A stretch of DNA of 64,000 bases from Flavivirga algicola (GTDB taxonomy: Bacteria > Bacteroidota > Bacteroidia > Flavobacteriales > Flavobacteriaceae). The stretch lies in NCBI RefSeq assembly GCF_012910715.1, contig NZ_JABBHF010000004.1, positions 372,001 to 436,000 on the forward strand. The letters are read 5' to 3'. The notes beneath the pieces were generated by a model that worked only from the letters and a program-made list of their open reading frames with translations, had not been told where the DNA came from and made no database searches. The position numbers and the translations under genes are program-made. Below, one piece after another: positions 36,301-43,146 of the stretch. Numbering within the stretch: the stretch's first letter is position 1; each line of letters starts with the position of its first letter.

Positions 36301-36644
36301 AAGGTACTTTGAAAATTAAAAAACTTCCAAGTCAAGCACAATACTCCACAGTTCAGAGTGTCGTAATAAATGATTTTAATAAAGATGGTGTGAACGATAT
36401 TCTGCTTGCGGGAAATAAACTTAATGTTGAAATAGAAACCACTCGAGCAGATGCATCTTTAGGTTTGTTTATGGAAGGTCAAGATAATTTTGAATTTAAG
36501 CCAAGGCAAGTGAATTATAGCGGTATATTTTTGCCTGAAAATGTAAAAGCATTAAAACCTATTAAACTAGGTAATGCAGTTAATGAAAACAATGCTGTAT
36601 TGATAGGTGTAAATAATAGTTATTTAAAATTGTTAAAATACTAA
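33306..36644 (+). CDS. FG-GAP/VCBS-repeat and ASPIC-UnbV lipoprotein, copy 2
   Basis: Protein of 1,112 residues, 13 bases after copy 1 and clearly its paralogue along the full length. The leader ends in a lipobox (LLFTC). The same layout appears: propeller with DINNDGLSDIYFTGN, DMDNDNDLDMYLIN and DFNNDGYEDLVELD loops; ASPIC/UnbV block at about 515-590 (LGAKITVYNKDSIQYHELKN, AHFGLGKI); second propeller (DVNNDGFEDFYVGGA, DYDNDGDIDLFVGGR). Shared segments include GRxLVPxxYPxxxKxY and the C-terminal ETxRxDAxxG. A tandem duplicate after SusC/D suggests a surface complex with two related binding subunits. A bidirectional terminator follows. Confidence 0.87.
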   Translation: MVFVTTFYKKYWFCILGLCLLFTCKNEQAKEIVVIEKETLFKNLSSKKTGIDFNNTIQENPGNFFIVYNYAYNGGGVAIGDINNDGLSDIYFTGNQVENKLYLNKGDFQFEDITESAGVSGGKGWSNGVVMVDINGDSFLDIYICKGGWRGTDEERANLLYVNNGDNTFSEQAKQYHIADSGFSMMASFFDMDNDNDLDMYLINRPKRFFLSHNDIQKGKEAQSPLYRDKLYENVNGVYNEIGQKAGINQTYAYGLGLSTSDLNNDGFSDVYVANDYFESDYFFENKGNKTFSQNIQSITNHVAFYGMGVDVVDFNNDGYEDLVELDMTSSDHVRAKTTMATMNVDGYNRILEAGNHHQYMHNMLQINNGNGFFSEISQFAGIDKTDWSWSCIGSDFDNDGLRDLFVSNGFRRDIFDKDATNKFSRYIASKEKKQRSKSENVDYIVNLFNENKIHNYVYKNDGDLKFSDKVKDWGLEAISFSNGAAVGDLDNDGDLDLIVNNINDHAFVYENKSEKSGNSFLKVKLKGPKNNTLGLGAKITVYNKDSIQYHELKNVRGYLSSVDPIAHFGLGKITTIDSIRVVWPDKKVNLLANLKANRMVTINYKKAATAKLEEVKYNPIFKDVTRHVFLRKPVVHKENDYDDFKAQILLPHKLSTEGPCISVSDVNNDGFEDFYVGGAVNQSGKLFLQKKNETFEEIKQASFLKDKKLEDVASVFFDANGDGFTDLYVVSGGNEFPENASEYQDRLYLNDGKGHFTKSNTIPRIASSGGCVLPLDYDNDGDIDLFVGGRLVPNRYPASPKSYLLQNNSGVFVDVTSQFAKDLEFMGMVTDAAWQDIDGDSKNELLVVGEWMPISLFQIKEGVFKKTNLPAFNKTNGWWNTIEAKDIDLDGDVDFVLGNLGENYKFKANEDKPFYVFASDYDKNGTNDVFLAKDYKDKIVPVRGKECSTEQLPGLSKKFSTYNAFATADIGTILDDKALASQKHEVYMFQSIFLINDEGTLKIKKLPSQAQYSTVQSVVINDFNKDGVNDILLAGNKLNVEIETTRADASLGLFMEGQDNFEFKPRQVNYSGIFLPENVKALKPIKLGNAVNENNAVLIGVNNSYLKLLKY

Positions 36645-36734
36645 TTTTGACTAAAAATGAGGTTATTAAGAAGAGAATAGGTTGCGTGTTATTTAAATGT
36701 AAACGAAACAAAGGTTAAGTATTGGGTATCAACA

Positions 36735-36768
36735 AAAAAAGACTGTCAAATTATAGACAGTCTTTTTT
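36735..36768. terminator. Bidirectional terminator between FG-GAP operon and Ala-rich lipoprotein
   Basis: GACTGTC / GACAGTC with an 8-nt loop, flanked by AAAAAA and TTTTTT that extend the stem and serve as T runs on both strands. The genes converge here (stops at 36644 and 36788). Confidence 0.85.
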
Positions 36769-36787
36769 ATTTAAAGATATCGTGGTA

Positions 36788-37141
36788 TTAGTGACCAGCT
36801 TCTTTCTTTACTTCGTCAACTTTGCTTTTTACGGCATCAGCAGCTTTGTCAACAGCCTCACCAGCAGCATCGGCAGCGCCTTCTACGGCTTCACCAGCAG
36901 CATCGGCAGCGCCTTCTACGGCTTCGCCAGCAGCGTCAACAGCTTCACCAGCAGCTTCTTCTACAGCATCAGCAGCGGCATCAACAGCTTCACCAGCAGC
37001 ATCGGCAGCATTTTCAGTAGCATCAGCAGCAGCTTCTACAGCAGCGTCAGCAGCTTCCTCAGCTTTTTTAGTATCTCTACAAGAAGTAAAAGATAAACCT
37101 AGTACTAGTAATAAAGCGGTACTTAATAATAATTTTTTCAT
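36788..37141 (-). CDS. Ala-rich amphipathic-repeat lipoprotein
   Basis: Protein of 117 residues. The leader has lipobox FTSC (Cys21). The mature part is built almost only of Ala, Asp, Glu, Gly and Val in 11-residue units of the type AADAAGEAVEG, ending in a Lys-rich KSKVDEVKKEAGH. Such 11-mers form long amphipathic helices, as in apolipoprotein- or LEA-like proteins. It would be an envelope lipoprotein, with a structural or stress role possible but not shown. The DNA repeats with a 33-base period and is GC-rich against its surroundings, which opens long shadow frames on the other strand. Minus-strand coding is favoured by the lipoprotein leader. Confidence 0.82.
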   Translation of the reverse strand: MKKLLLSTALLLVLGLSFTSCRDTKKAEEAADAAVEAAADATENAADAAGEAVDAAADAVEEAAGEAVDAAGEAVEGAADAAGEAVEGAADAAGEAVDKAADAVKSKVDEVKKEAGH

Positions 37142-37287
37142 TGTTCTTTGTTTTTAGTGTTAATTATTTAAGTGTTAAAATACTGATTACTAATCAAGTA
37201 TTAAAATACGTATGACGAATTTAATAACTTTTAGTATATTCTAAGAGTTTTATGTTAATTTTTTTAACATTTAATCGGTAAAATACC

Positions 37288-38523
37288 TTATATACGCAGA
37301 TAATCTAGTATTTGGATGACGGCTCCTTTATTTTTTCTAATATAATCGCCGTTATTTTTTCCAGAAGACATTCGTTTTTCCTTATTTTGAATCAATTCGT
37401 TTAAAATGGTATTAAAATCTTTTTGATTGGAAACAGAAAACATACCGTTTATATCTATCATAGCTTTAGCTTCGGGGAATTTTTCATGATTAGGACCAAT
37501 AATGATAGGTATAGCAAAAACAGCAGGTTCTAAAGTGTTGTGTAGGCCAGTATATCCCATAGCGCCGCCTACATAGGCAATGTCTGCATAACTATAAACC
37601 TTTGAGAGAATTCCAATAGTATCTATTATAAAAACGGAGGCATTGTTTAACTGCGTCTCATCTTTTTTAGAATACAATACAGATTTGGTATTTAATTTTT
37701 CTTGAATGTTATTTATTTGTAATGTTTTTATATTATGGGGTGCTATAATAAACTTTACATTGTTATGGTCGCAGGAGTTAATATAATTAATTAATAGGTT
37801 TTCATCTTCAGGCCATGTACTGCCAGCGACGAGACATAATTTATTTCCTTTGAAATTTTCTATAAAACTTAGGCTATTATCCAGTTCCAGTTGACTAAAA
37901 ACACGATCAAAGCGCGTATCTCCACTAACAGTCACTTCATTGTAGTTTATGGATTGAAGTAACGTTTTTGAAACTTCATTTTGAGTAAAAATGTGTTCAA
38001 AAGAGCATAAGGCCCGTCTTAATTCTGCACCATAAAACTTAAAATAAGATTGATTTTCCCTAAAAGCAGCAGAAATTAGGATAGCACGTAAATTTCTTCT
38101 TTTTAATTCATTTAAAAAATTAGGCCAAATATCGTATTTAACAAAAATGGTAAGTTCTGGGTTAACAGTATTAACAAATCGTTTTGCATGGCTATTGCTG
38201 TCCAAGGGTAAGTAAACAATAACGTCTGCAATAGGCGAATTTTTACGAATTTCGTAGCCAGAAGGCGAAAAGAAGCTAAGTACTATTTTATGTGCCTTAT
38301 ATTGTTTTCTCAGTTCTTTAAAAACTGGAAGTCCTTGTTCATATTCACCTAAGGAAGCACAATGAAACCATAAAGTTTTATCGTTAGCATTCAAGCGGTT
38401 TTCAAGAACTTTAAACGTATTTTGACGACCAATGACGCCCTTTTTAATCTTCTCATTAAACAGGGAAGCACATTTTAATCCAAAACGTGCTATATGAATA
38501 CCTATGTTATAAATAAAACTCAA
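37288..38523 (-). CDS. waaA: 3-deoxy-D-manno-octulosonate (Kdo) transferase
   Basis: Protein of 411 residues, near the family length of about 420. It starts at a TTG (38523): an in-frame TAG lies six codons upstream and the segment MSFIYNIGIHIARF matches the family N-terminal anchor, so no ATG is missed. Features: N-terminal membrane anchor, WFHCASLGEYEQG (glycine/Glu motif of the Kdo acceptor site), KYDIWPNFLNEL, VSGDTRFDRV, and the donor-site AYVGGAMGYTGLHNTLEPA. It transfers Kdo from CMP-Kdo to lipid A precursor at the inner membrane in LPS synthesis. It is divergent from the DegT aminotransferase gene (163 bases between starts). Confidence 0.93.
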   Translation of the reverse strand: MSFIYNIGIHIARFGLKCASLFNEKIKKGVIGRQNTFKVLENRLNANDKTLWFHCASLGEYEQGLPVFKELRKQYKAHKIVLSFFSPSGYEIRKNSPIADVIVYLPLDSNSHAKRFVNTVNPELTIFVKYDIWPNFLNELKRRNLRAILISAAFRENQSYFKFYGAELRRALCSFEHIFTQNEVSKTLLQSINYNEVTVSGDTRFDRVFSQLELDNSLSFIENFKGNKLCLVAGSTWPEDENLLINYINSCDHNNVKFIIAPHNIKTLQINNIQEKLNTKSVLYSKKDETQLNNASVFIIDTIGILSKVYSYADIAYVGGAMGYTGLHNTLEPAVFAIPIIIGPNHEKFPEAKAMIDINGMFSVSNQKDFNTILNELIQNKEKRMSSGKNNGDYIRKNKGAVIQILDYLRI

Positions 38524-38567
38524 TGCTTTTCTTTGCTGCTAAAATACATTTCTTTGAAACAAATTCA

Positions 38568-38598
38568 TTGGTTAGCGTAAATGAATTTTGTAATTTTG
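38568..38598 (+). promoter_or_regulatory. Bacteroidota-type promoter for the degT-galE operon
   Basis: A TTG at 38568-38570 and a TAATTTTG at 38591-38598 fit the Bacteroidota -33 (TTTG/TTG) and -7 (TAnnTTTG) pattern with a 20-base spacer. It lies 88 bases before the aminotransferase ATG. Predicted from consensus only. Confidence 0.42.
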
Positions 38599-38686
38599 TA
38601 GGCAGCTAATCCCTATATGGGTGTTCATAAAAATAAGTCTTTGCTGTTTTGTTTGAAATAATAAAAAAGACTGCAATTTTTTTTAG

Positions 38687-39841
38687 ATGAAGAAAATTCA
38701 AATGGTTGACCTTAAAGGTCAGTATAACGACATTAAAGATGTTGTTAACCCTTCTATCCAAGAAGTTTTAGAAAATACCGCATTTATAAATGGACCTAAG
38801 GTTCATGAATTTCAAAAGAATTTAGAGCAATATTTAGGAGTTAAACATGTTATTCCTTGTGCCAATGGCACAGATGCCTTGCAAATTGCTATGATGGGGC
38901 TAGGTTTAAAACCAGGCGATGAGGTGATTACTGCCGATTTTACTTTCGCTGCAACTGTGGAGGTCATAGCATTATTGCAACTAACACCAGTTCTAGTAGA
39001 TGTTAATGAGGATGATTTCAATATAAATATCGAAGCCATTAAAAAAGCGATAACGCCTAAAACCAAAGCTATAGTACCCGTGCATTTATTTGGTCAGTGT
39101 GCTAATATGGAGGCAATTATGAACATTGCTAAAGAACATGATTTATTTGTAATAGAGGATAATGCGCAGGCAATTGGAGCTTCTTATACATATAACGATG
39201 GTAGTAAGGCTAAAGCAGGAACTATTGGGCATGTTGCCTCTACTTCCTTTTTCCCATCTAAAAATTTAGGTTGTTATGGAGATGGTGGAGCCATCTTTAC
39301 TAACGATGATGATCTGGCGCATACCATTAGAGGAATAGTTAATCATGGAATGTATAAACGCTATCATCATGACGTTGTTGGGGTAAATTCGCGTTTGGAT
39401 AGTATTCAGGCAGCAGTTTTGGATGCTAAATTACCACATTTGGATACGTACAGCAAAGCACGTCAAAACGCAGCAAAAAAATACAATAAAGCATTTGAAG
39501 GGTGTGGGAATGTCATAACACCAAAAGTGTTAAATGAGTGTTTAGATAAGGACGATACGTGCGATTGTCATGTGTTTCATCAATACACACTTAGAATAAA
39601 AGGCATTGACAGGGATGCACTGGTAAAACATTTAAATGCCAACAATATACCTTGTGGTGTATATTACCCGATTCCGCTTCATAATCAAAAAGCTTATAAG
39701 GATGCAAGGTATAATGAGGCAGATTTTAGTGTGACAAATCAATTAGTTAAAGAAGTCATTTCTTTACCCATGCATACAGAGTTAGATAACGAACAAATAG
39801 AATATATAACATCAACAATTATTAAATTTATAAATGGATAA
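38687..39841 (+). CDS. DegT/DnrJ/EryC1/StrS-family PLP-dependent aminotransferase
   Basis: Protein of 384 residues. Family features: IPCANGTDALQIAMMGLGLK (cofactor phosphate site), GDEVITADFTFAATVEVI, IVPVHLFGQCANM, VIEDNAQAIGASY (PLP-contacting Asp), and the PLP-binding Lys in TSFFPSKNLGCYGDGGA. Members make 3- or 4-amino sugars on UDP- or dTDP-linked ketosugars for LPS, glycoprotein or exopolysaccharide. Its 3' end overlaps galE by 8 bases (ATGGATAA), so translation is coupled. The exact nucleotide-sugar substrate is not determinable from sequence. A short Cys/Asp-rich insert (CLDKDDTCDC, about 285-294) is a variable loop in this family. Confidence 0.9.
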   Translation: MKKIQMVDLKGQYNDIKDVVNPSIQEVLENTAFINGPKVHEFQKNLEQYLGVKHVIPCANGTDALQIAMMGLGLKPGDEVITADFTFAATVEVIALLQLTPVLVDVNEDDFNINIEAIKKAITPKTKAIVPVHLFGQCANMEAIMNIAKEHDLFVIEDNAQAIGASYTYNDGSKAKAGTIGHVASTSFFPSKNLGCYGDGGAIFTNDDDLAHTIRGIVNHGMYKRYHHDVVGVNSRLDSIQAAVLDAKLPHLDTYSKARQNAAKKYNKAFEGCGNVITPKVLNECLDKDDTCDCHVFHQYTLRIKGIDRDALVKHLNANNIPCGVYYPIPLHNQKAYKDARYNEADFSVTNQLVKEVISLPMHTELDNEQIEYITSTIIKFING

Positions 39842-40862
39842 AATATTAGTTACAGGGGGATTAGGATTTATAGGATCACACACCGTAGTTGAATTACAAA
39901 ATAAGGGTTACGAAGTTGTAATAATTGATGATTTATCGAATTCTAGCATCAAAGTTTTAGATGGAATTAAAGGAATAACAGGTAAAGCTCCACTATTTGA
40001 AAAACTGGATTTAAAAGATAAAGCTGGTGTAGAAGCTTTTTTTAAAAAACATAATGATGTAAAAGGTGTTATACATTTTGCAGCTAGTAAGGCGGTAGGC
40101 GAAAGTGTAAAAGAACCTTTATTGTATTACGAAAACAATTTAGGAACCTTAGTTTATATTTTAAAGGAATTACAAAAATTACCATCAGCAAGTTTTATCT
40201 TTAGTTCTTCTTGTACTGTATATGGTCAAGCAGATGAGTTGCCAATAACAGAAAACGCTCCAGTAAAACAAGCAGAATCTCCTTACGGAAACACAAAGCA
40301 AATTGGAGAAGAAATAATTAGGGATACCTGTAAAGTAACAGATCATTTAAAAGCCATTGCTTTACGTTATTTTAATCCAGTTGGAGCACATGAATCAACC
40401 ATGATCGGAGAGTTGCCAATTGGAGTGCCGCAAAACCTAGTGCCTTTTATTACACAAACAGCTATTGGCATTCGTAAAGAATTATCGGTTTTTGGTGATG
40501 ATTATCCAACACCAGATGGCACCTGTGTTCGAGATTATATTCATGTAGTAGATTTGGCAAAAGCGCATGTTGTTGCTTTAGATCGTTTACTTCAAGACAA
40601 GAACAAATCTAATTATGAAACTTTTAATTTAGGAACAGGAAAAGGAAGTTCGGTACTTGAGGTTGTTCAGTCTTTTGAACGCGTTTCTGGAGTAAAACTA
40701 AATTATAAAATTGTAGATAGAAGAGAAGGCGATATTATCTCGGCTTATGCAGATACCAATAAAGCAAATGATGAATTAGGTTGGAAAACCGAATTGAGTT
40801 TAGATGATGCCATGCGTTCTGCTTGGCAATGGGAACAAAAGGTTAGAAAAGAGGAAGCCTAA
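39834..40862 (+). CDS. galE: UDP-glucose 4-epimerase
   Basis: Protein of 342 residues, the usual GalE length. NAD-binding GGLGFIGSHT at the N-terminus, then VIHFAASKAVGES, FIFSSSCTVYGQ with the catalytic-site Ser/Thr, SPYGNTKQIGEEI (Tyr-x3-Lys catalytic pair), RYFNPVGAHES, and DGTCVRDYIHVVDLAKAHV. It interconverts UDP-glucose and UDP-galactose (or the N-acetyl forms) in the cytosol, supplying envelope polysaccharide synthesis with the coupled aminotransferase. Its ATG lies inside the last codons of the upstream gene. A clean terminator lies 60 bases after the stop. Confidence 0.94.
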   Translation: MDKILVTGGLGFIGSHTVVELQNKGYEVVIIDDLSNSSIKVLDGIKGITGKAPLFEKLDLKDKAGVEAFFKKHNDVKGVIHFAASKAVGESVKEPLLYYENNLGTLVYILKELQKLPSASFIFSSSCTVYGQADELPITENAPVKQAESPYGNTKQIGEEIIRDTCKVTDHLKAIALRYFNPVGAHESTMIGELPIGVPQNLVPFITQTAIGIRKELSVFGDDYPTPDGTCVRDYIHVVDLAKAHVVALDRLLQDKNKSNYETFNLGTGKGSSVLEVVQSFERVSGVKLNYKIVDRREGDIISAYADTNKANDELGWKTELSLDDAMRSAWQWEQKVRKEEA

Positions 40863-41350
40863 TAATTATTTTTCATTAAAGGAGTTACCCTAAAACAGGT
40901 TGACAGTCTTAATAAATTAAGCCAGAACATTTATTTGTTCTGGTTTTTTGTTGTGTAAAATTAATATTCAAATGTTTTGATTTATGTGCATCTTGGGTTT
41001 GCTCCAATCTAAGGTAACATGTTTTCTTGGTCATACCAAAGCAGTGTTTCTGTTTTGGAGAGCATTGACTTTTTGAATTTGTTTTATATGCTGTGTTTCT
41101 TTGTTTTTTATAATAAGTCGATTTTTCGTCAACTTATTTCAGGACGAACCAAAAAAATATAAATAGCCTGTGCTACGGTTTTATGATTTATTTGTAAATA
41201 ATAGGCTACAAATTAGCTTTTTTAGAGGTATATTATTATCGGGAGTTACTTTTTTAAGGTTTTTTTAAGAAGTTTAAACCCCTTTATTTATATATTTCAT
41301 AGTATGTTGCTTAATAAGCATTGCGTTAGCTATTCCAATCAATCCATTTT
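40863..41350. other. Intergenic region between galE and the membrane-AraC gene
   Basis: No supported coding frame in 488 bases. It contains the galE terminator and a TAAGGTAAC (41010-41018) that shares 8 bases with the repeats before the downstream susC. It also holds a small palindrome, TGCTTAATAAGCA (41307-41319), about 30 bases before the AraC start. The rest is unremarkable A/T-rich sequence. Confidence 0.5.
40922..40949 (+). terminator. Intrinsic terminator after galE
   Basis: CCAGAACA / TGTTCTGG form an 8-bp perfect stem with a 6-nt loop, followed by TTTTTT. Plus-strand orientation. Confidence 0.85.
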
Positions 41351-42892
41351 ATGCCTTATAACTCAAAAATATTGTTTTTTGTTTTATACTTATTTGTTAT
41401 ATCCAACAAATTGGTTGCTGCTCCAAAATTAAATATAGCTCGTACTTTACCCTTAACGCAAATTGATAGTCTAATAAAGCAGAAAAATATCAGTAATGAT
41501 ATGACCCAGTTAGAACTATTGATACTTTATCACGATGCTATTGCCGAAAAACACCCCGATTCGATTAAAATATTCAAGAACTTGGCCATATTAAATGCAG
41601 ACCTTGGTCAACCAGAAGATGCATTGCTTTTTACCGAAAAATATATTGAGAATTCATTAGATTTTTCAATTTTAAATGATCGTGCTTATGAAGTAATTAG
41701 TGATACAAAAGAATATGGATATCTTAATAAGAGGTATTTATTTAAGGTAACGCCCTTGGTGTTTGTATATTTTTATGCGGCTTTAATAGGCTTTTTCTTT
41801 ATGGTGCTAATAAACTTCACTAAGGGAGCTAATAGGAATGCTAAAATATTTATAGGTAGTTTCGTCGGAATACATTCTTTATTTATTCTTGAATTTGTTT
41901 TGTACATGTCCAACATACAATATGAATTTCCGCATACCTATAGAATGTCATCTGCCTTTTCATTATTATATGGGCCGTTGTTGTATTTTTATTTCAAAAG
42001 CATTACACAGCATTATAAATTTAAAAAGATTGATCTACTTCATTTCGTGCCAACTTTATTTCTGCTTGCTTTCATAATTCCTGTTTATTCTTTGTCTTCG
42101 CAGGAAAAGGTTAAGATGATATTATCTATATATACACCTTATAAAAGTCATGGTACAATAATTTTTATTTCTAAAATAATATCGTTAGTTGTTTATGCAT
42201 TTCTCATTGGTAGGCTTCTCAGGTTTAGTAAACAAAATAGTGATAAAGCTAAAGTTGTTAATACCCAGAAAAAAGATAAATGGAAAAGAACTATTTATAG
42301 AATTCACATAGCGTATATTATTTCATATATAATCTATGGAATATCGGCATTTGGAGCATTTGGTAATCTTTCCAGTTTTATTTATCATATTCAAATTGGA
42401 GCAATGGCGATTATGATCATTTATATTGCATTTATGGCATATGTAAGGCCTGGTATATTTGAGCATGAAAATACTTTGCAAAATCATGAAGGACTTTTGG
42501 AGAAATATCAAAAGTCAGGACTCACGAATGCCTTGTCTCAAGAGCTTAAAGAAAACTTGATTAAGCTGTTTGTTGAAGATAAAATTTATAAAGAAAACAA
42601 TATAAATCTTGAAATACTATCTCAAAGGTTAAACACGACACGACATAATACGTCCCAAATAATAAATGAACATTTTAATATAAACTTTTTTGAGCTTATA
42701 AATAAATTTAGGATTAAAGAAGCTATTAACATTCTTAAAGAAGATGTTCACGGAAGTCTTAATATTATTGATATAGCTTACGAGGTTGGTTACAATAATA
42801 AAGTAACATTTAACAAAGCCTTTAAAAAGGAAACCTCCTTAACCCCTTCAGAGTTTATAGACTCGCAGCTTAAAAAGAATATATACGAGTAA
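41351..42892 (+). CDS. AraC-family regulator with periplasmic and membrane domains
   Basis: Protein of 513 residues. A signal-anchor-like start (about 5-23) is followed by a helical, TPR-like periplasmic part (about 30-125, FKNLAILNADLGQPEDALLF). About seven or eight membrane helices span roughly 132-365. The C-terminal AraC HTH (about 405-508) has INLEILSQRLNTTRHNTSQI and LNIIDIAYEVGYNNKVTFNK, ending SLTPSEF. It is a membrane-bound sensor/regulator that stands directly before a SusC/SusD pair in the same orientation. The 254 bases between them hold direct repeats that look like its operator (inference). Confidence 0.88.
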   Translation: MPYNSKILFFVLYLFVISNKLVAAPKLNIARTLPLTQIDSLIKQKNISNDMTQLELLILYHDAIAEKHPDSIKIFKNLAILNADLGQPEDALLFTEKYIENSLDFSILNDRAYEVISDTKEYGYLNKRYLFKVTPLVFVYFYAALIGFFFMVLINFTKGANRNAKIFIGSFVGIHSLFILEFVLYMSNIQYEFPHTYRMSSAFSLLYGPLLYFYFKSITQHYKFKKIDLLHFVPTLFLLAFIIPVYSLSSQEKVKMILSIYTPYKSHGTIIFISKIISLVVYAFLIGRLLRFSKQNSDKAKVVNTQKKDKWKRTIYRIHIAYIISYIIYGISAFGAFGNLSSFIYHIQIGAMAIMIIYIAFMAYVRPGIFEHENTLQNHEGLLEKYQKSGLTNALSQELKENLIKLFVEDKIYKENNINLEILSQRLNTTRHNTSQIINEHFNINFFELINKFRIKEAINILKEDVHGSLNIIDIAYEVGYNNKVTFNKAFKKETSLTPSEFIDSQLKKNIYE

Positions 42893-42894
42893 AA

Positions 42895-43000
42895 ATAAGG
42901 TAAACTATCTTCGGTAAGGTAAGGTATTATAAGAATTACCTTCAAATCTAAGCTTTATTCCTTCTTTTATTGTTGCAATTGTAATAAGGTAAGGTGGTAA
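42895..43000 (+). repeat. AAGGTAAGGT repeats upstream of the third susC
   Basis: TAAGGTAA-type units occur at 42896-42903, as AAGGTAAGGT at 42916-42925, and again as AAGGTAAGGT at 42986-42995 (exactly 70 bases apart, about seven helical turns). An inverted TACCTT lies at 42937-42942. The cluster starts 3 bases after the AraC stop. Candidate operator for the AraC regulator. Confidence 0.45.
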
Positions 43001-43066
43001 CAGAGCTTTACTTAAAATATATTAGATTCTTCTAAGCTTTAAATTCATTATGTAGAGTATAATTTT

Positions 43067-43135
43067 TTTGAATTAGTCACTTAAAAAAAATCTTTACTGC
43101 CTTCCTTATTTTCAATCTGCACTGACTAATTCAAA
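43067..43135. promoter_or_regulatory. 13-bp inverted repeat in the leader of the third susC
   Basis: TTTGAATTAGTCA (43067-43079) and TGACTAATTCAAA (43123-43135) are perfect reverse complements separated by 43 bases, ending 11 bases before the susC ATG. They could fold the mRNA leader or bind a dimeric regulator. Confidence 0.5.
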
Positions 43136-43146
43136 TAAACATATTT

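Noticed and set aside
36722-37157. Plus-strand open frames with Ser/Phe- or Ala/Ser-rich repeats over the Ala-rich lipoprotein
   Set aside because: They mirror the 33-base repeat of the minus-strand gene and start inside the terminator or lack a leader; the minus frame has a clear lipoprotein signal.
43067-43135. Riboswitch before the third susC
   Set aside because: There is one long inverted repeat but no multi-helix pattern or conserved core of a known riboswitch class.
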